DNA of 64,000 nt from Bradyrhizobiaceae bacterium (GCA_020544565.1 CP078014.1:2110016-2174015), one strand, 5' to 3'; shown: positions 19,373 to 29,564, counted from the stretch's first letter. The notes: generated by a model from the sequence alone, not told the origin. Numbers and translations: made by a program.

Positions 19373-20983
19373 TCATCCCAACGCGCGCAGGTCCCGCCGC
19401 AGCACCTTGCCCGTCGCCGTCATCGGCAGGCTGGCGGCGAACTGGATGTGGCGCGGATATTCGTGGGCGGCGAGCTGCACCTTGACGAAGTCCTGGATGT
19501 CGCGGGCAAGCTCATCGCTCGCGGTGAATCCCGGCCGCAGCACGATCCACGCCTTGATCACCTCGGTGCGGATCGGATCGGGAATGCCGACCACGGCGGA
19601 CATCGCCACCGCGGGATGCTTCATCAGCGTGTGCTCGATCTCCGAAGGACCGATGCGATAGCCGGCGCTGGTGATGACGTCGTCCTCGCGGCTGACGTAC
19701 CAGAAATAGCCGTCGTCGTCCTGCACGCCGAGATCGCCGGTCAGGAGAAAGCCGCCGGCCACCTTGGCCGCGGTCGCCTCCGGATTCTTCCAGTATTCGA
19801 GCATGGCCACCGGATTGGGCACGCGCACGCCGATGATGCCGCGCGTGTTGCGCGGCTGCACCGCGCCGTGCTCGTCGACGATCTGCACGTCGAAGCCCGG
19901 CGTCGGCTTGCCCATCGAGCCCGGACGCAGCGGAAACAGCCTGGCGTTGTTGCCGACCACGAGATTGCATTCGGTCTGGCCGTAGATCTCGTGGGCATCG
20001 ACGCCAAAGGTGGCGCGCACCCAGTCGAGCAGTTCGGCGCCGAGCGACTCGCCGCCGGTGAAGATGCTGCGCAGCCTGACGCCGTCGTGCTTCACGTCGG
20101 CCTGCCGCATCAGCTTGAGCGCGGTCGGCGGCAGGAACACGTTGCGCACGCCGTGATCCGCCATCAACTGCATCGCCGCCTGCGGCTCGAACTTCTTGGC
20201 GCGATGGCCGAGCACCGGCACGCCGTGATACCACGCCGGAAACAGCGCATCGAACAGGCCGCCGATCCAGGCCCAGTCCGCCGGGGTCCACATCAGGTCG
20301 CCGGGCTTGGGAAAGAAGTCGTGCGCCATCTCGACATTCGGCAGATGGCCAAGCACGACGCGATGGGCATGCAGCGCGCCCTTGGGATTGCCGGTGGTGC
20401 CCGAGGTGTAGATGATGATGGCGGGATCGTCGGCGGCGGTGTCGACGGTGGCGAAATCCTCCGGCGCCTCCTCGATCGCCGACCAGAACGGCTTGGCCCC
20501 GGCGTGAACCGCCCCGCCGGTGACGTAGATGTCCTGCAGATGCGGCAGGCGGTCGCGAATCTTCGACAGCTTGTCCCAGCCGCCCTCGTCGGTGATCACG
20601 GCTTTCGCGCCGCTGTTGGCGAGGCGGAATTCGAGCGCGTCCTCGCCGAACAGCGTGAACAGCGGCACCGACACAAGGCCGGCGCGGAACGCGGCGAGAT
20701 GGGCGATGGGCAGTTCCACCGATTGCGACAGGAACACCGCGACGCGATCGCCGCGCTCAAGGCCATCGGCCGTCAGCACATGGGCGAAGCTTTTCGACAG
20801 CGCGCTGATCTCGTCGAACGACAGCCGCTGCGTGCCGCCGTCCTCGTCCACATAGATCAGCGCCAGCCTGCCGGAGCCGTCGGCATGGCGGTCGCAGCAG
20901 GCGGTGGCCATGTTGAACCGCGCCGGAATCTCCCAGCGGAAGGCTTTGCAGAGGTCGTCGTAGGTGTCGGCGTGAGGAAGCAT
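19373..20983 (-). CDS. AMP-dependent acyl-CoA synthetase
   Basis: A 536-residue adenylate-forming ligase. Motifs in order: the P-loop-like IIIYTSGTTGNPKGALHAH, the adenine-binding YGQTECN, the hinge SREDDVITSAGYRIGPSEIE, and the catalytic lysine in ATGKVLRRDLR. It resembles the acetyl/medium-chain acyl-CoA synthetase branch (AcsA/Acs-like, with WTPADWAWIGG). It should activate a short- or medium-chain carboxylate to its CoA ester with ATP. It stands alone between the SRPBCC gene and yqeY, with no pathway neighbours. Confidence 0.9.
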   Translation of the reverse strand: MLPHADTYDDLCKAFRWEIPARFNMATACCDRHADGSGRLALIYVDEDGGTQRLSFDEISALSKSFAHVLTADGLERGDRVAVFLSQSVELPIAHLAAFRAGLVSVPLFTLFGEDALEFRLANSGAKAVITDEGGWDKLSKIRDRLPHLQDIYVTGGAVHAGAKPFWSAIEEAPEDFATVDTAADDPAIIIYTSGTTGNPKGALHAHRVVLGHLPNVEMAHDFFPKPGDLMWTPADWAWIGGLFDALFPAWYHGVPVLGHRAKKFEPQAAMQLMADHGVRNVFLPPTALKLMRQADVKHDGVRLRSIFTGGESLGAELLDWVRATFGVDAHEIYGQTECNLVVGNNARLFPLRPGSMGKPTPGFDVQIVDEHGAVQPRNTRGIIGVRVPNPVAMLEYWKNPEATAAKVAGGFLLTGDLGVQDDDGYFWYVSREDDVITSAGYRIGPSEIEHTLMKHPAVAMSAVVGIPDPIRTEVIKAWIVLRPGFTASDELARDIQDFVKVQLAAHEYPRHIQFAASLPMTATGKVLRRDLRALG

Positions 20984-21149
20984 GGCGGGAGCTTTCGGTT
21001 AAAACCGCGGTTGCTCCCTCACAGTCATCCCGGCGAAAACCGGGATCCATAACCACCGAATTCGATCAATCCAGCGGGACGTTGCAACCGCTCATATCAA
21101 ACGACACACAGGGAGTATGGTCCCGGCCTTCGCCGGGACCACCAGAATT

Positions 21150-21605
21150 TTAACCCGTCAGCGCCGCCTTGACGAGGCCGCTGGCCTTGCCGAAATCCAT
21201 CTGTCCGGCGTATTTCGCCTTCAGCGCGGCGATCACCTTGCCCATGTCCTTCATGCCGGCAGCGCCGGTCTCGGCGATGACCGCGGCAATGGCGGTCTTC
21301 ACCTCGTCCTCGGCCATCTGCTTCGGCAGATAGGCGGAAATGACCGCGATCTCCTCGCGCTCCTGCGCGGCGAGCTCGGCGCGGCCGCCCTTCTCGTACA
21401 GTTCGACCGACTCCTGGCGCTGCTTGATCATCTTCTGCAGCACGCCGAGGATATCGTCATCGGACAACGGCGGCTTGCCCTGCCCGCGCGCGTCGATGTC
21501 GGCGTTCTTCAGGGTCGAGTTGACCATGCGCAGCGTCGAGAGCTTGCGCTCGTCCTTGGCCTTCATCGCCTCCTTGACGGCGGTGTTGATGTCGTCGCGC
21601 AGCAT
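21150..21605 (-). CDS. yqeY: GatB/YqeY-domain protein
   Basis: A 151-residue all-helical protein of the YqeY family, related to the tRNA-binding tail of GatB: MLRDDINTAVKEAMKAKDER, STLRMVNSTLKNADI, EIAVISAYLPKQM and GKVIAALKAKYAGQMD are characteristic. The family's biochemical role is not established; a tRNA-associated function is assumed from the fold. ATG 21605 has AAGGAGA 6 nt upstream. It often lies near dnaG/rpoD in alphaproteobacteria, but those genes are not in the window. Confidence 0.92.
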   Translation of the reverse strand: MLRDDINTAVKEAMKAKDERKLSTLRMVNSTLKNADIDARGQGKPPLSDDDILGVLQKMIKQRQESVELYEKGGRAELAAQEREEIAVISAYLPKQMAEDEVKTAIAAVIAETGAAGMKDMGKVIAALKAKYAGQMDFGKASGLVKAALTG

Positions 21606-21693
21606 CCGGGTCTCCTTCGGGGCCGAAATCCCCTCGTGCAAATCGAATTGCCGTTGATTTAGGGCGTTTTCCCGATGGGCACAACCGGCGGCG

Positions 21694-22395
21694 CTACATC
21701 TCCAGCCAGTCGAGCAGCGCGTCGGTCGTGGCGCGGGGCTTTTCGAGCTGCACCAGATGGCCGCAATCGGCGATGGTGACGAGCTTCGCGCCGGGAATGC
21801 CCGCGGCGATCTCGGCCGAAAACTCGCTCGGCACCATGTTGTCGGCGTCGCTGGTCAGAACCAGCGTGGGGCAGCGGATCCGCGCCAGCGCCGGCCGGGA
21901 ATCCGCCCGCGTCATGATCGCCTCGAGCTGCCAGACGAACGCGTCGGGGCCGACGTCGTCTGCCATGTCGAGGACGATGCGATGCAGCGCCTCGTCGCGC
22001 GCCAGCGCCGGATGCACGAACTTCTCGAACAGGCGGTCCATCACCGTGCGGTAGCCACCGGCCTTCACCTCCGCGATCCAGCCGCGGCGGCGCTCGGCCG
22101 CATCCGGCGTCTCCGGGCGCGCGGAGGTCGACAGCAGCGCCAGCCGCGTGATGCGCTCCGGCGCTTGCCGGATCATTTCCAGCGCGATGTAGCCGCCCAT
22201 GGAATGCCCGGCGAGGGCGAAGCGCAGCGGCGCTTCGGCGAGAATGCGCCGCGCGATGGCGGCCATGTCGCCGCCGCGCGCGTGATTGGCGAGATGGACC
22301 GGCGCCACCCGCCACAGGTCGGGGATCTGCGGCGCATAGATGCGCGGCGAACAGGCGAGACCCGGAACGAGCAAGACGGGGAGTGTGTGGGGCAT
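21694..22395 (-). CDS. Alpha/beta hydrolase
   Basis: A 233-residue alpha/beta-fold hydrolase. The oxyanion region is LLVPGLACSPR, the nucleophile elbow is GHSMGG (Ser), the acid is probably in LVLTSDADNMVP, and the catalytic His is in IADCGHLVQLEKP. This is the pattern of MhpC/RutD-like carboxylesterases or C-C hydrolases. ATG 22395 has CGGAG 6 nt upstream. It lies next to two acyl-CoA synthetase genes on the same strand, but the gaps contain repeats, and a shared pathway is not shown. Confidence 0.87.
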   Translation of the reverse strand: MPHTLPVLLVPGLACSPRIYAPQIPDLWRVAPVHLANHARGGDMAAIARRILAEAPLRFALAGHSMGGYIALEMIRQAPERITRLALLSTSARPETPDAAERRRGWIAEVKAGGYRTVMDRLFEKFVHPALARDEALHRIVLDMADDVGPDAFVWQLEAIMTRADSRPALARIRCPTLVLTSDADNMVPSEFSAEIAAGIPGAKLVTIADCGHLVQLEKPRATTDALLDWLEM

Positions 22396-22429
22396 GGGAT
22401 ACTCCGAAATACGTCTGAACACTCAACTC

Positions 22430-22514
22430 GTCATGCCCGGCTTTATGCCGGGCATCCACGTCTTCCTTTGTGATCAATCAAGGCGTGGATGGCCGGGACA
22501 AGCCCGGCCATGAC
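22430..22514. repeat. Interspersed palindromic repeat, family D (copy 1)
   Basis: GTCATGCCCGGCTTTATGCCGGGCAT and a mirrored half ending in GGCCGGGACAAGCCCGGCCATGAC flank CCACGTCTT/AAGGCGTGG. A related copy in the opposite orientation lies at 42782-42846. Confidence 0.8.
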
Positions 22515-22535
22515 GGGCGAGAGATCACAAACGCA

Positions 22536-24128
22536 TCACGCCACGCCGCGCTTGCGGTTTTCCCAATAGGGCGCGCGCAGCGCCTTGCGGTCGATCTTGC
22601 CGAGGCCGGTGACCGGAATCGCAGTCACGAAATCGATGGTCTTGGGCGACCACGGCGCGCCGCGCTTGTCCTTGACATGGGCCTGCAACTCGGCCGCATC
22701 CACCTTCGCGCCCGGCTTGAGCACCACGAAACCCTTGACCGCTTCGCCCCATTTGTCGTCGGGAATGCCGATCACCGCGGCGGAGGCGACGGCGGGATGC
22801 GCCATCAGCGCGTCCTCGACCTCGCGCGGATAGATGTTGAAGCCGCCGGAGATGATCATGTCCTTGGTGCGGTCCACGATATAGAAATAGCCCTCGGCGT
22901 CCTTCACCGCGACGTCGCCGGTGTGCAGCCAGCCGCCCTTCAGCGTCTCGGCGTTGGCGTCCGGGCGCTTCCAGTAGCCGTCCATCACCAGCGGCCCGCG
23001 CACGCAGATCTCGCCCGGCTCGCCGACGCCGACCTCGCGCATTTCGGAATCGAACAGCTTGACATCGACGAACGGGCTCGGCCGCCCGCACGAGGCGAGC
23101 CGCCCCGGCTTGGTCGGGTCGTGATCGATCTTGCGCATCGAGGTGATGACCTGCGGCGCCTCGGTCTGGCCGTAGAGCTGCACGAACACCTTGCCGAAGA
23201 TGGTCATCCCTTCCAGCAGGCGGTCCGGCGACATCGGCGCGGCGCCGTAGATGATCATGTCGAGCGACGACAGGTCGTGGCGCGCGCGCAGTTCGGCGTT
23301 GTCGATCAGCGCGTAGATCAGCGTCGGCACCAGCAGCGTCGCATTCATCTTCTCCTCGGCGACGACGCGGCAATAGACCTCCGGCTCGAAGCCCTGCACG
23401 AGGCGCATGTAGCCGCCGCGCATCATCACCGGCATCAGCGTGACGCCGGCGGCGTGGCTGATCGGCGTCGCGGCCAGAAAGCGGATGTCCTGCGGCCAGT
23501 CCCAGTCGGAGAACAGCAGCAGCGTCATGGTCACCAGCGCACGGTGCGGCAGCATCACGCCCTTGGAGCGGCCGGTGGTGCCGCCGGTATAGGCGAGGAA
23601 GGCGATGTCGGCCGAATCCCCCTCGTCCACCAGCGGCGCGCAGGCGGCGGCGGCGAGGTCGGGCAGCACGTCGCGCGCGCCGTCGGTCGGCCCGAACGAC
23701 AGCAGGTGCTTGAGCCCGGGCACCCGGGCCTTGATGGCGAGGCCGCGCGCGCCAAACTTGGTGCCCTCGACGATCAGGACGTCGATTTCGGCGTCTTCGA
23801 TGATGAAGGCATGGTCGTCCTCGGCAGCCATCGGGTGCAGCGGCGTGTAGCGCATGCCCATCACCTGCGCGGCGCAGATCGCGGCCCAGGATTCGGCGCG
23901 GTTGCCCGACAGGATCGACAGCGCGTTGCCCTTTTTCAGCCCAAGCGCGCGGAACAGGGTGATGAAGCGCGCCACCGCGTCGCCCAGCTCCCGGTAGGTC
24001 CAGCTCACCCGGCCGTCCGCCAGCGCCGGGCGGTCGCCGAACCGCGCGATGGCGTTGACGATCAGGCTCCCGATCGTCCCGCCGGTATGCAATCGGTCCG
24101 GTTCCGCCGCTGCGCCCGCTGAACTCAT
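22536..24128 (-). CDS. Acyl-CoA synthetase (long-chain/feruloyl-CoA ligase type)
   Basis: A 530-residue adenylate-forming enzyme. Motifs: FLAYTGGTTGRSKGVMLPH, YGQTEAPQ, GWLHTGDVAV, DRTKDMIISGGFNIYPREVE and a C-terminal GLGKIDRKALR with the catalytic lysine. The sequence is of the FadD/FCS class that activates fatty or aromatic acids to CoA esters. ATG 24128 is chosen because AGGAGAG lies upstream; an upstream extension to 24206 has no support. It is divergent from carA. The substrate cannot be assigned. Confidence 0.88.
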   Translation of the reverse strand: MSSAGAAAEPDRLHTGGTIGSLIVNAIARFGDRPALADGRVSWTYRELGDAVARFITLFRALGLKKGNALSILSGNRAESWAAICAAQVMGMRYTPLHPMAAEDDHAFIIEDAEIDVLIVEGTKFGARGLAIKARVPGLKHLLSFGPTDGARDVLPDLAAAACAPLVDEGDSADIAFLAYTGGTTGRSKGVMLPHRALVTMTLLLFSDWDWPQDIRFLAATPISHAAGVTLMPVMMRGGYMRLVQGFEPEVYCRVVAEEKMNATLLVPTLIYALIDNAELRARHDLSSLDMIIYGAAPMSPDRLLEGMTIFGKVFVQLYGQTEAPQVITSMRKIDHDPTKPGRLASCGRPSPFVDVKLFDSEMREVGVGEPGEICVRGPLVMDGYWKRPDANAETLKGGWLHTGDVAVKDAEGYFYIVDRTKDMIISGGFNIYPREVEDALMAHPAVASAAVIGIPDDKWGEAVKGFVVLKPGAKVDAAELQAHVKDKRGAPWSPKTIDFVTAIPVTGLGKIDRKALRAPYWENRKRGVA

Positions 24129-24244
24129 CGATCGCTCTCCTGCCCGTCGCGGCTCTTGCCCGTCCGGCCGCCGAGGGGAGATTAGGGGGCGCGGGCCGCG
24201 TGTCAAATATGTGTAAACGGCATGAATACGGGGGCGTTCTGCCT

Positions 24245-24273
24245 TTGACGCGCCGCGGCACAGAGGCTATGTC
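24245..24273 (+). promoter_or_regulatory. Candidate carA promoter placing the start codon at +1
   Basis: TTGACG (24245-24250) and TATGTC (24268-24273) are 17 bases apart, 8 bases before the carA ATG. No Shine-Dalgarno sequence precedes that ATG, which fits a leaderless transcript. Based on consensus only. Confidence 0.5.
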
Positions 24274-24281
24274 ATGGGCTT

Positions 24282-25472
<1,191 letters not shown>

Positions 25473-25479
25473 GCCCTGC

Positions 25480-25501
25480 CCTCTCCCCCTTGCGGGAGAG
25501 G
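25480..25501. repeat. Short palindrome of family F (solo)
   Basis: CCTCTCCC (25480-25487) pairs with GGGAGAGG (25494-25501) just after the carA stop codon. It is the same core as the two repeats that flank the DUF559 gene at 29750-30163. No T-run follows. Confidence 0.65.
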
Positions 25502-25532
25502 ACGGTCCTGACAGCGAAGGCCCTCACAGCTC

Positions 25533-26618
25533 ATGGCGCACATCATCTTCGCGGACAAGACGGGCCGCTACGACGGACGCGATCTCGAAAAGCGCCCGCT
25601 CGGCGGCACCGAATCGAGCGTCATCCGCTGCGCCCGCGAACTGGCCAAGCGCGGCCACCGCGTCGAGGTCTATTCCAACTGCGACGCGCCGGTGGAAGAT
25701 CAGGGCGTGTTCTGGCGGCCGCTCGACGGTCCGCGGCCCGATAGCTGCGATCTCTATATCGCCTGCCATCAACCGGAGCTGCTGGGCTTCGTGCGCAGGC
25801 CGCGACGCTGCGCGATCTGGGTGCTGTGGCCGGTGAACCAGCTCAAGCACTACAAGAAGCTGTGGCGGATGTGGCGCTACCGGCCGATCCCGATCCTGAT
25901 CAGCCTCTATCAGGCGCAGACCTATTCGCCGGTGCTGCCGCAGCACAACCCGCAGATCGTGCTGCCGCACGCGCTGCCGGACGACGTGCGCGGCCTGCCG
26001 CCGGTGACCGAGACGCCGCCGCCGCGGGCGATCTTCGCCTCGCACCCCTCGCGCAACCTGCGCCATCTGGTGGAAATCTGGGCGCAGCACATCCTGCCCC
26101 GCGTCCCCGACGCGGTGCTGGATGTTTACGGCATCAGCGAACTCGCCCCCGGCGAGGACGCCTGGACCAAATGGGAGAACGGCACCCTGCCGCCGGGCAT
26201 GTCGGCTGAGGTCAAGGCGTCGGTGCGCATCCGGCCGCCGCAGAGCCGCGAGCAGTTGATGGATGAGATGCGCCGCTCGCGGGTGATGCTCTATCTCGGC
26301 CACAAGGCGGAAGCGTTCTGCCTCGCGGTGGCCGAGGCGCAGGCGCTCGGCGTGCCGGCGGTGCTGTCCGATCTCACCGTGCTGCCGGAGCGGGTCATCG
26401 ACAACCTGACCGGCTTCGTGCGGGCCGATGACGCCGCGTTCGGCGAGGCCGCGGTGGCCCTGCTCACCGACGACGATCTGTGGCGCAGGCAGCACGAGGC
26501 CGCGATCCGCTATCAGCAGGGCATCAACTGGTCGGAACACGCCGGGCGGCTGGAAAGCCTGCTGCTCGGCGACATGACGCCGATCTATCGCTCGGTGCTG
26601 GCGCTGCCGCCGGTCTGA
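25533..26618 (+). CDS. Glycosyltransferase, family 1-like
   Basis: A 361-residue GT-B-fold protein. The N-terminal half has GGTESSVIRCARELAKRGHRV-type sequence (GGTESS core), usual for the acceptor domain. The C-terminal half has a donor-site helix with EAFCLAVAEAQALGVPAV, the Glu-containing motif of GT4/GT1 enzymes. It probably transfers a sugar from a nucleotide donor to a cell-surface glycan. Its 3' end overlaps the convergent family 9 glycosyltransferase gene by 34 bases. The pairing suggests a shared surface-polysaccharide role, which is inference. Confidence 0.83.
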   Translation: MAHIIFADKTGRYDGRDLEKRPLGGTESSVIRCARELAKRGHRVEVYSNCDAPVEDQGVFWRPLDGPRPDSCDLYIACHQPELLGFVRRPRRCAIWVLWPVNQLKHYKKLWRMWRYRPIPILISLYQAQTYSPVLPQHNPQIVLPHALPDDVRGLPPVTETPPPRAIFASHPSRNLRHLVEIWAQHILPRVPDAVLDVYGISELAPGEDAWTKWENGTLPPGMSAEVKASVRIRPPQSREQLMDEMRRSRVMLYLGHKAEAFCLAVAEAQALGVPAVLSDLTVLPERVIDNLTGFVRADDAAFGEAAVALLTDDDLWRRQHEAAIRYQQGINWSEHAGRLESLLLGDMTPIYRSVLALPPV

Positions 26619-27634
26619 TCCGCCAGCAAGCGCTCGACCGCGGCCAGCGCCGCATCCACCGGAATCGCGGCCATATCCTCGCCGCCGTAGTCCTGCGCGC
26701 GCAGGACGATGCCGCGCACGGTCATCGGCCCCCAGCGCTCCGGATCGGTCGGCCCGAACAGGCTCACCAGCGAAACGCCGAGCGCGCCGAGGGTGTGACC
26801 CATGCCGCTATCATTGGCGACGGCCGCCGACAGCCGCTCGCCGATCGCCATCGCGAATTCCAGCGGCGCGACATCGGCGTCGATCGGCTCGGCCTGCGGA
26901 AACAGCGCATCCGGCACAGCAGTGCGCAGGCGCGCCACCACCGCGCCTTCCTGCGGGCCGTTGAAGAACACCGGCACCCGTCCCGCCGCAACGAGGCGAT
27001 GCGCGAGGTCGATGAAACGCTCGAGCGGCCAGTTCTTGCGCACCTCGCGGCTGCCGACGGCGAAGCCGACATAAACCGGCCCCGCCGGCAGGCGCTCGGC
27101 CGCGATCCGCCGCGACTTCTCATTCAGCGCGAACGGCCCCTGCCATTCCGGCTGATGGCGCAGCGCCGCCGCCGCCAGCGACAGCGCCCGCGCGCCGATC
27201 CCCTTGGGACGGCGGAAGCGCCCGGGCGGCCGCCGATCGGACAGGATGTAGCCGGGCAGGCAGCAGTAAAACCCGCGATGCTGCAGCACCAGCCGCGCCA
27301 GCAGCACCGTCGGAATCCGGGTGCGCATGTCGAACACCAGATCGAACGGCGGCAGCTTCCGCAGGTTGGGCACCACCTGCGCCATCGGGGTGGTGATGCC
27401 GGCGCCCTCGATGACATGGCTCAGCAGATCGCCGACGATGGGCTTCATCTCGCGCGCCATCGACGTTTCGTGGGTAGCGATCCACCAGATCGGCCGGTCC
27501 GGATAGGCACGCGCGATGGCGCGCAGGAACGGCAGCTTCAGCAGCGTGTCGCCGAGCCCCTCGCGATCGACCAGCACCGCGATCGGGCGAACGGAGCCGG
27601 CCGCGGGCGGCGAGCTGTCGGGGTTCGAAGCCAT
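26585..27634 (-). CDS. Glycosyltransferase family 9 (heptosyltransferase-like)
   Basis: A 349-residue GT-B protein of the ADP-heptose:LPS heptosyltransferase family. The N-terminal Rossmann half opens with IAVLVDREGLGDTLLKLPFLRAI (GDTLLKLP core). The donor half has YVGFAVGSREVRKNWP and the family motif NDSGMGHTLGALGVSLVSLFGPTDPERWGP. It probably adds a sugar to the LPS core or another surface glycan. ATG 27634 follows GAAGG at a normal distance. The gene overlaps the convergent family 1 glycosyltransferase at its 3' end. Confidence 0.87.
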   Translation of the reverse strand: MASNPDSSPPAAGSVRPIAVLVDREGLGDTLLKLPFLRAIARAYPDRPIWWIATHETSMAREMKPIVGDLLSHVIEGAGITTPMAQVVPNLRKLPPFDLVFDMRTRIPTVLLARLVLQHRGFYCCLPGYILSDRRPPGRFRRPKGIGARALSLAAAALRHQPEWQGPFALNEKSRRIAAERLPAGPVYVGFAVGSREVRKNWPLERFIDLAHRLVAAGRVPVFFNGPQEGAVVARLRTAVPDALFPQAEPIDADVAPLEFAMAIGERLSAAVANDSGMGHTLGALGVSLVSLFGPTDPERWGPMTVRGIVLRAQDYGGEDMAAIPVDAALAAVERLLADQTGGSASTER

Positions 27635-27727
27635 CTGTCTACCTTCGGGGCAATGCGCCGGGCGGGAGCCGTCCTTTACGCCAGGGAAGCCCTCAGGGCA
27701 AAGCGGATCGATCCCCGCCCCCAACGA

Positions 27728-27753
27728 AAACGCCCGCCATGCGGCGGGCGTTT
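27728..27753 (-). terminator. Terminator of the dps gene
   Basis: An 11-bp perfect stem (27728-27738 with 27743-27753, AAACGCCCGCC/GGCGGGCGTTT) has a 4-base loop. On the minus strand the stem ends in TTT, continuing into TCGTT, downstream of dps. Confidence 0.75.
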
Positions 27754-27785
27754 GCGAACGGCGCGGCCGGGACGGGAGGACCGGC

Positions 27786-28310
27786 TCACGCCTCGTTGCC
27801 GCCTTCCTGACGCGCGGCCTCGAACAGGAACCAGGCCCGGCGCTCGGCCGCGTCGATATGATTCTCGAGGATGCTGGTGGTGGCGGAATCCTTGTACTTG
27901 TCGGCGATCTCGTGAGCCTTGCGCATGGCGACGATGGTCTTCTTGTTGTCCTCCATCAGTTCGCGCAGCATCTCGCGCGGCGGCACGAATTTCTCGTCGT
28001 TGTCCGCGATCTGCGTCAGCTTGGCGAGATGGCCGACGGAGCGCAGCGTGGTGCCGCCGATCTTGCGCACGCGCTCGGCGAATTCGTCGATGGCGACGAA
28101 AATCGCCGCCGCCTGCTCGTCGAGCAGCAGATGATAGTCGCGGAAGTGTCGTCCGCTGACGTGCCAGTGGAAGTTCTTGGTCTTGATGTAGAGCGCGAAG
28201 GCGTCCGCCACCAATGGATTGACGGCCGCGGAAATCTTGTCGACCGCCTCCTGGGACAGATCGGTCGGGGTGTCGAGATCGGGCGAAACGGGGCTCTTGG
28301 TTTTGCTCAC
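27786..28310 (-). CDS. dps: Dps-family ferritin-like DNA protection protein
   Basis: A 174-residue Dps/ferritin-fold protein: LYIKTKNFHWHVSGRHF followed by HLLLDEQAAAIFVAIDEFAER supplies the His, Asp and Glu ligands of the inter-subunit ferroxidase site. Such proteins oxidise Fe(II) with peroxide, store iron and coat DNA in stress. Start is GTG 28310 with GGAAGG about 6 nt upstream. It is a single gene with its own terminator, divergent from a methyltransferase gene. Confidence 0.94.
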   Translation of the reverse strand: MSKTKSPVSPDLDTPTDLSQEAVDKISAAVNPLVADAFALYIKTKNFHWHVSGRHFRDYHLLLDEQAAAIFVAIDEFAERVRKIGGTTLRSVGHLAKLTQIADNDEKFVPPREMLRELMEDNKKTIVAMRKAHEIADKYKDSATTSILENHIDAAERRAWFLFEAARQEGGNEA

Positions 28311-28439
28311 GGCGGACCTTCCTGTTAGAAACCGGGACCTGATGCGTTAGACAGGGATCGTCTGATCCCTGTAACGCACCGCTCGCCCTCCGGTTCCGAC
28401 GCCGGAACCGCCGATTGCGCCCATTCACGGACCGACCTG

Positions 28440-29138
28440 ATGGCCGACTGGATCGATTATTACGATTCGACCCACACGATTTATGTCAGCCCGCTGCACC
28501 GGGACGTGCATTTCCGCGTCATCGCCCGCGACATCGTCGCCTACGTCCCCGCCGCGGATGCCGTCGTGCTCGACTATTCCTGCGGCGAGGCGCTGTGCGC
28601 GCCCGAGGTCGCGGCGGCCTGCGGCGAACTCATTCTGGCGGAACCCGCCACCGGGGTGCGCGACCGGCTCAAGGCCCGCTTCAACGCCGATCCGAAAATC
28701 ACCGTGCTGTCGCCGGACGATCTGCGACAGCGCCCCGACGCATCGCTCGATCTCGTGGTGATGATCTCGGTGGCGCAGTACATGACCCCGGCGGAACTGG
28801 ACGCCGCCCTCGCCCTGTTCCGGCGCGTGCTGAAACCCACCGGCACGCTGGTCCTCGGCGACATCCTCGATCCCGGCGTCGGCATGGCGACGGACGTGAT
28901 GGCGCTGATGAAGCTCGGCGCGCGGCACGGTTTCCTGATCGATGCGATGCGCGGCCTGGTCCGCACCGCGCTGTCGGACTACCGGCGGCTGCGCACCAGC
29001 ATCGGCCTGCGCAGCTACAGCGAGGCCGAGATGCTGGCGAAGCTTGCAGCCGCCGGCTTCACCGCAACCCGCGCACCGGCCAATGTCGGCTACAACCCCG
29101 CCCGCATGACCTTCGTCGCGCGCCCCGCGCCTGTTTAA
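28440..29138 (+). CDS. Class I SAM-dependent methyltransferase
   Basis: A 232-residue Rossmann-fold methyltransferase. Motif I is VVLDYSCGEALCAPE (a Gly-Gly variant with Cys-Gly-Glu), motif II ends in LILAEPA, and motif III follows the strand LDLVVMISVAQYM; VLKPTGTLVLGDIL is the usual post-motif. The C-terminal part has the SEAEMLAKLAAAGFT lid. The substrate is unknown. No strong ribosome binding site is seen before ATG 28440. Confidence 0.82.
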   Translation: MADWIDYYDSTHTIYVSPLHRDVHFRVIARDIVAYVPAADAVVLDYSCGEALCAPEVAAACGELILAEPATGVRDRLKARFNADPKITVLSPDDLRQRPDASLDLVVMISVAQYMTPAELDAALALFRRVLKPTGTLVLGDILDPGVGMATDVMALMKLGARHGFLIDAMRGLVRTALSDYRRLRTSIGLRSYSEAEMLAKLAAAGFTATRAPANVGYNPARMTFVARPAPV

Positions 29139-29204
29139 ACGGTGTTAACGATAGCCGCGCGCAGGATTAGGCGGCGGATATCGCACACGGTAACATGCAA
29201 CCAC

Positions 29205-29278
29205 GACCCGGTGGCGGAAGTTCACGCGGGGGCCACGCAAGGCTCTTTATCCTGGTTCAAGTCCAGGCCGGGTCTCCA
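29205..29278 (+). tRNA. tRNA-like sequence, probably a degenerate or non-canonical tRNA
   Basis: A 74-nt sequence with a perfect 7-bp acceptor stem (GACCCGG/CCGGGTC), discriminator T, encoded CCA, and a perfect 5-bp T stem around TTCAAGT (29251-29267). TG at positions 8-9 is followed by a 3-bp D stem GCG/CGC, as in bacterial tRNA-Leu. The D loop (8 nt) lacks the invariant GG. The middle hairpin (GGGGCC/GGCTCT around ACGCAA) has no U33 and no 7-base anticodon loop. It is therefore not a standard decoder and is best read as a tRNA relic or a tRNA-mimic RNA. Confidence 0.55.
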
Positions 29279-29520
29279 GCTCCGATCGCCCGCCGCACGG
29301 ATTTTGCCGGCCCTTCCCGGGAACGTTGGTCCGAAACCATTCAAATAATACCCAAAATGCCCCCGTGTGACCGGCTTGACCGGCCGTTTCCGGCTCCCGA
29401 CCGCAGCAACCGGCAGCCCGCGCCGCCGGGCGACAACGATCCGCAAAGAGCCCTCCGCCCCGCCGGCCGGGCAGGTCCGCCCGAACCGCATGACATTGCC
29501 GGTTGATCGCGGCCTTGAGA

Positions 29521-29564
29521 GCGTTTTCAAGCGAGGTGGATACCGGCTCGCGTCAAGAAAACGC
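29521..29564. repeat. Palindromic intergenic repeat
   Basis: GCGTTTTC (29521-29528) pairs with GAAAACGC (29557-29564), with an inner GCGAG/CTCGC pair (29531-29535 with 29548-29552). The form resembles dispersed palindromes that I recall from rhizobial genomes. No second copy is seen in this window. Confidence 0.6.

Noticed and set aside
29205..29278. A normal decoding tRNA
   Set aside because: No 7-base anticodon loop with U33 and no GG in the D loop, so it is reported only as tRNA-like.
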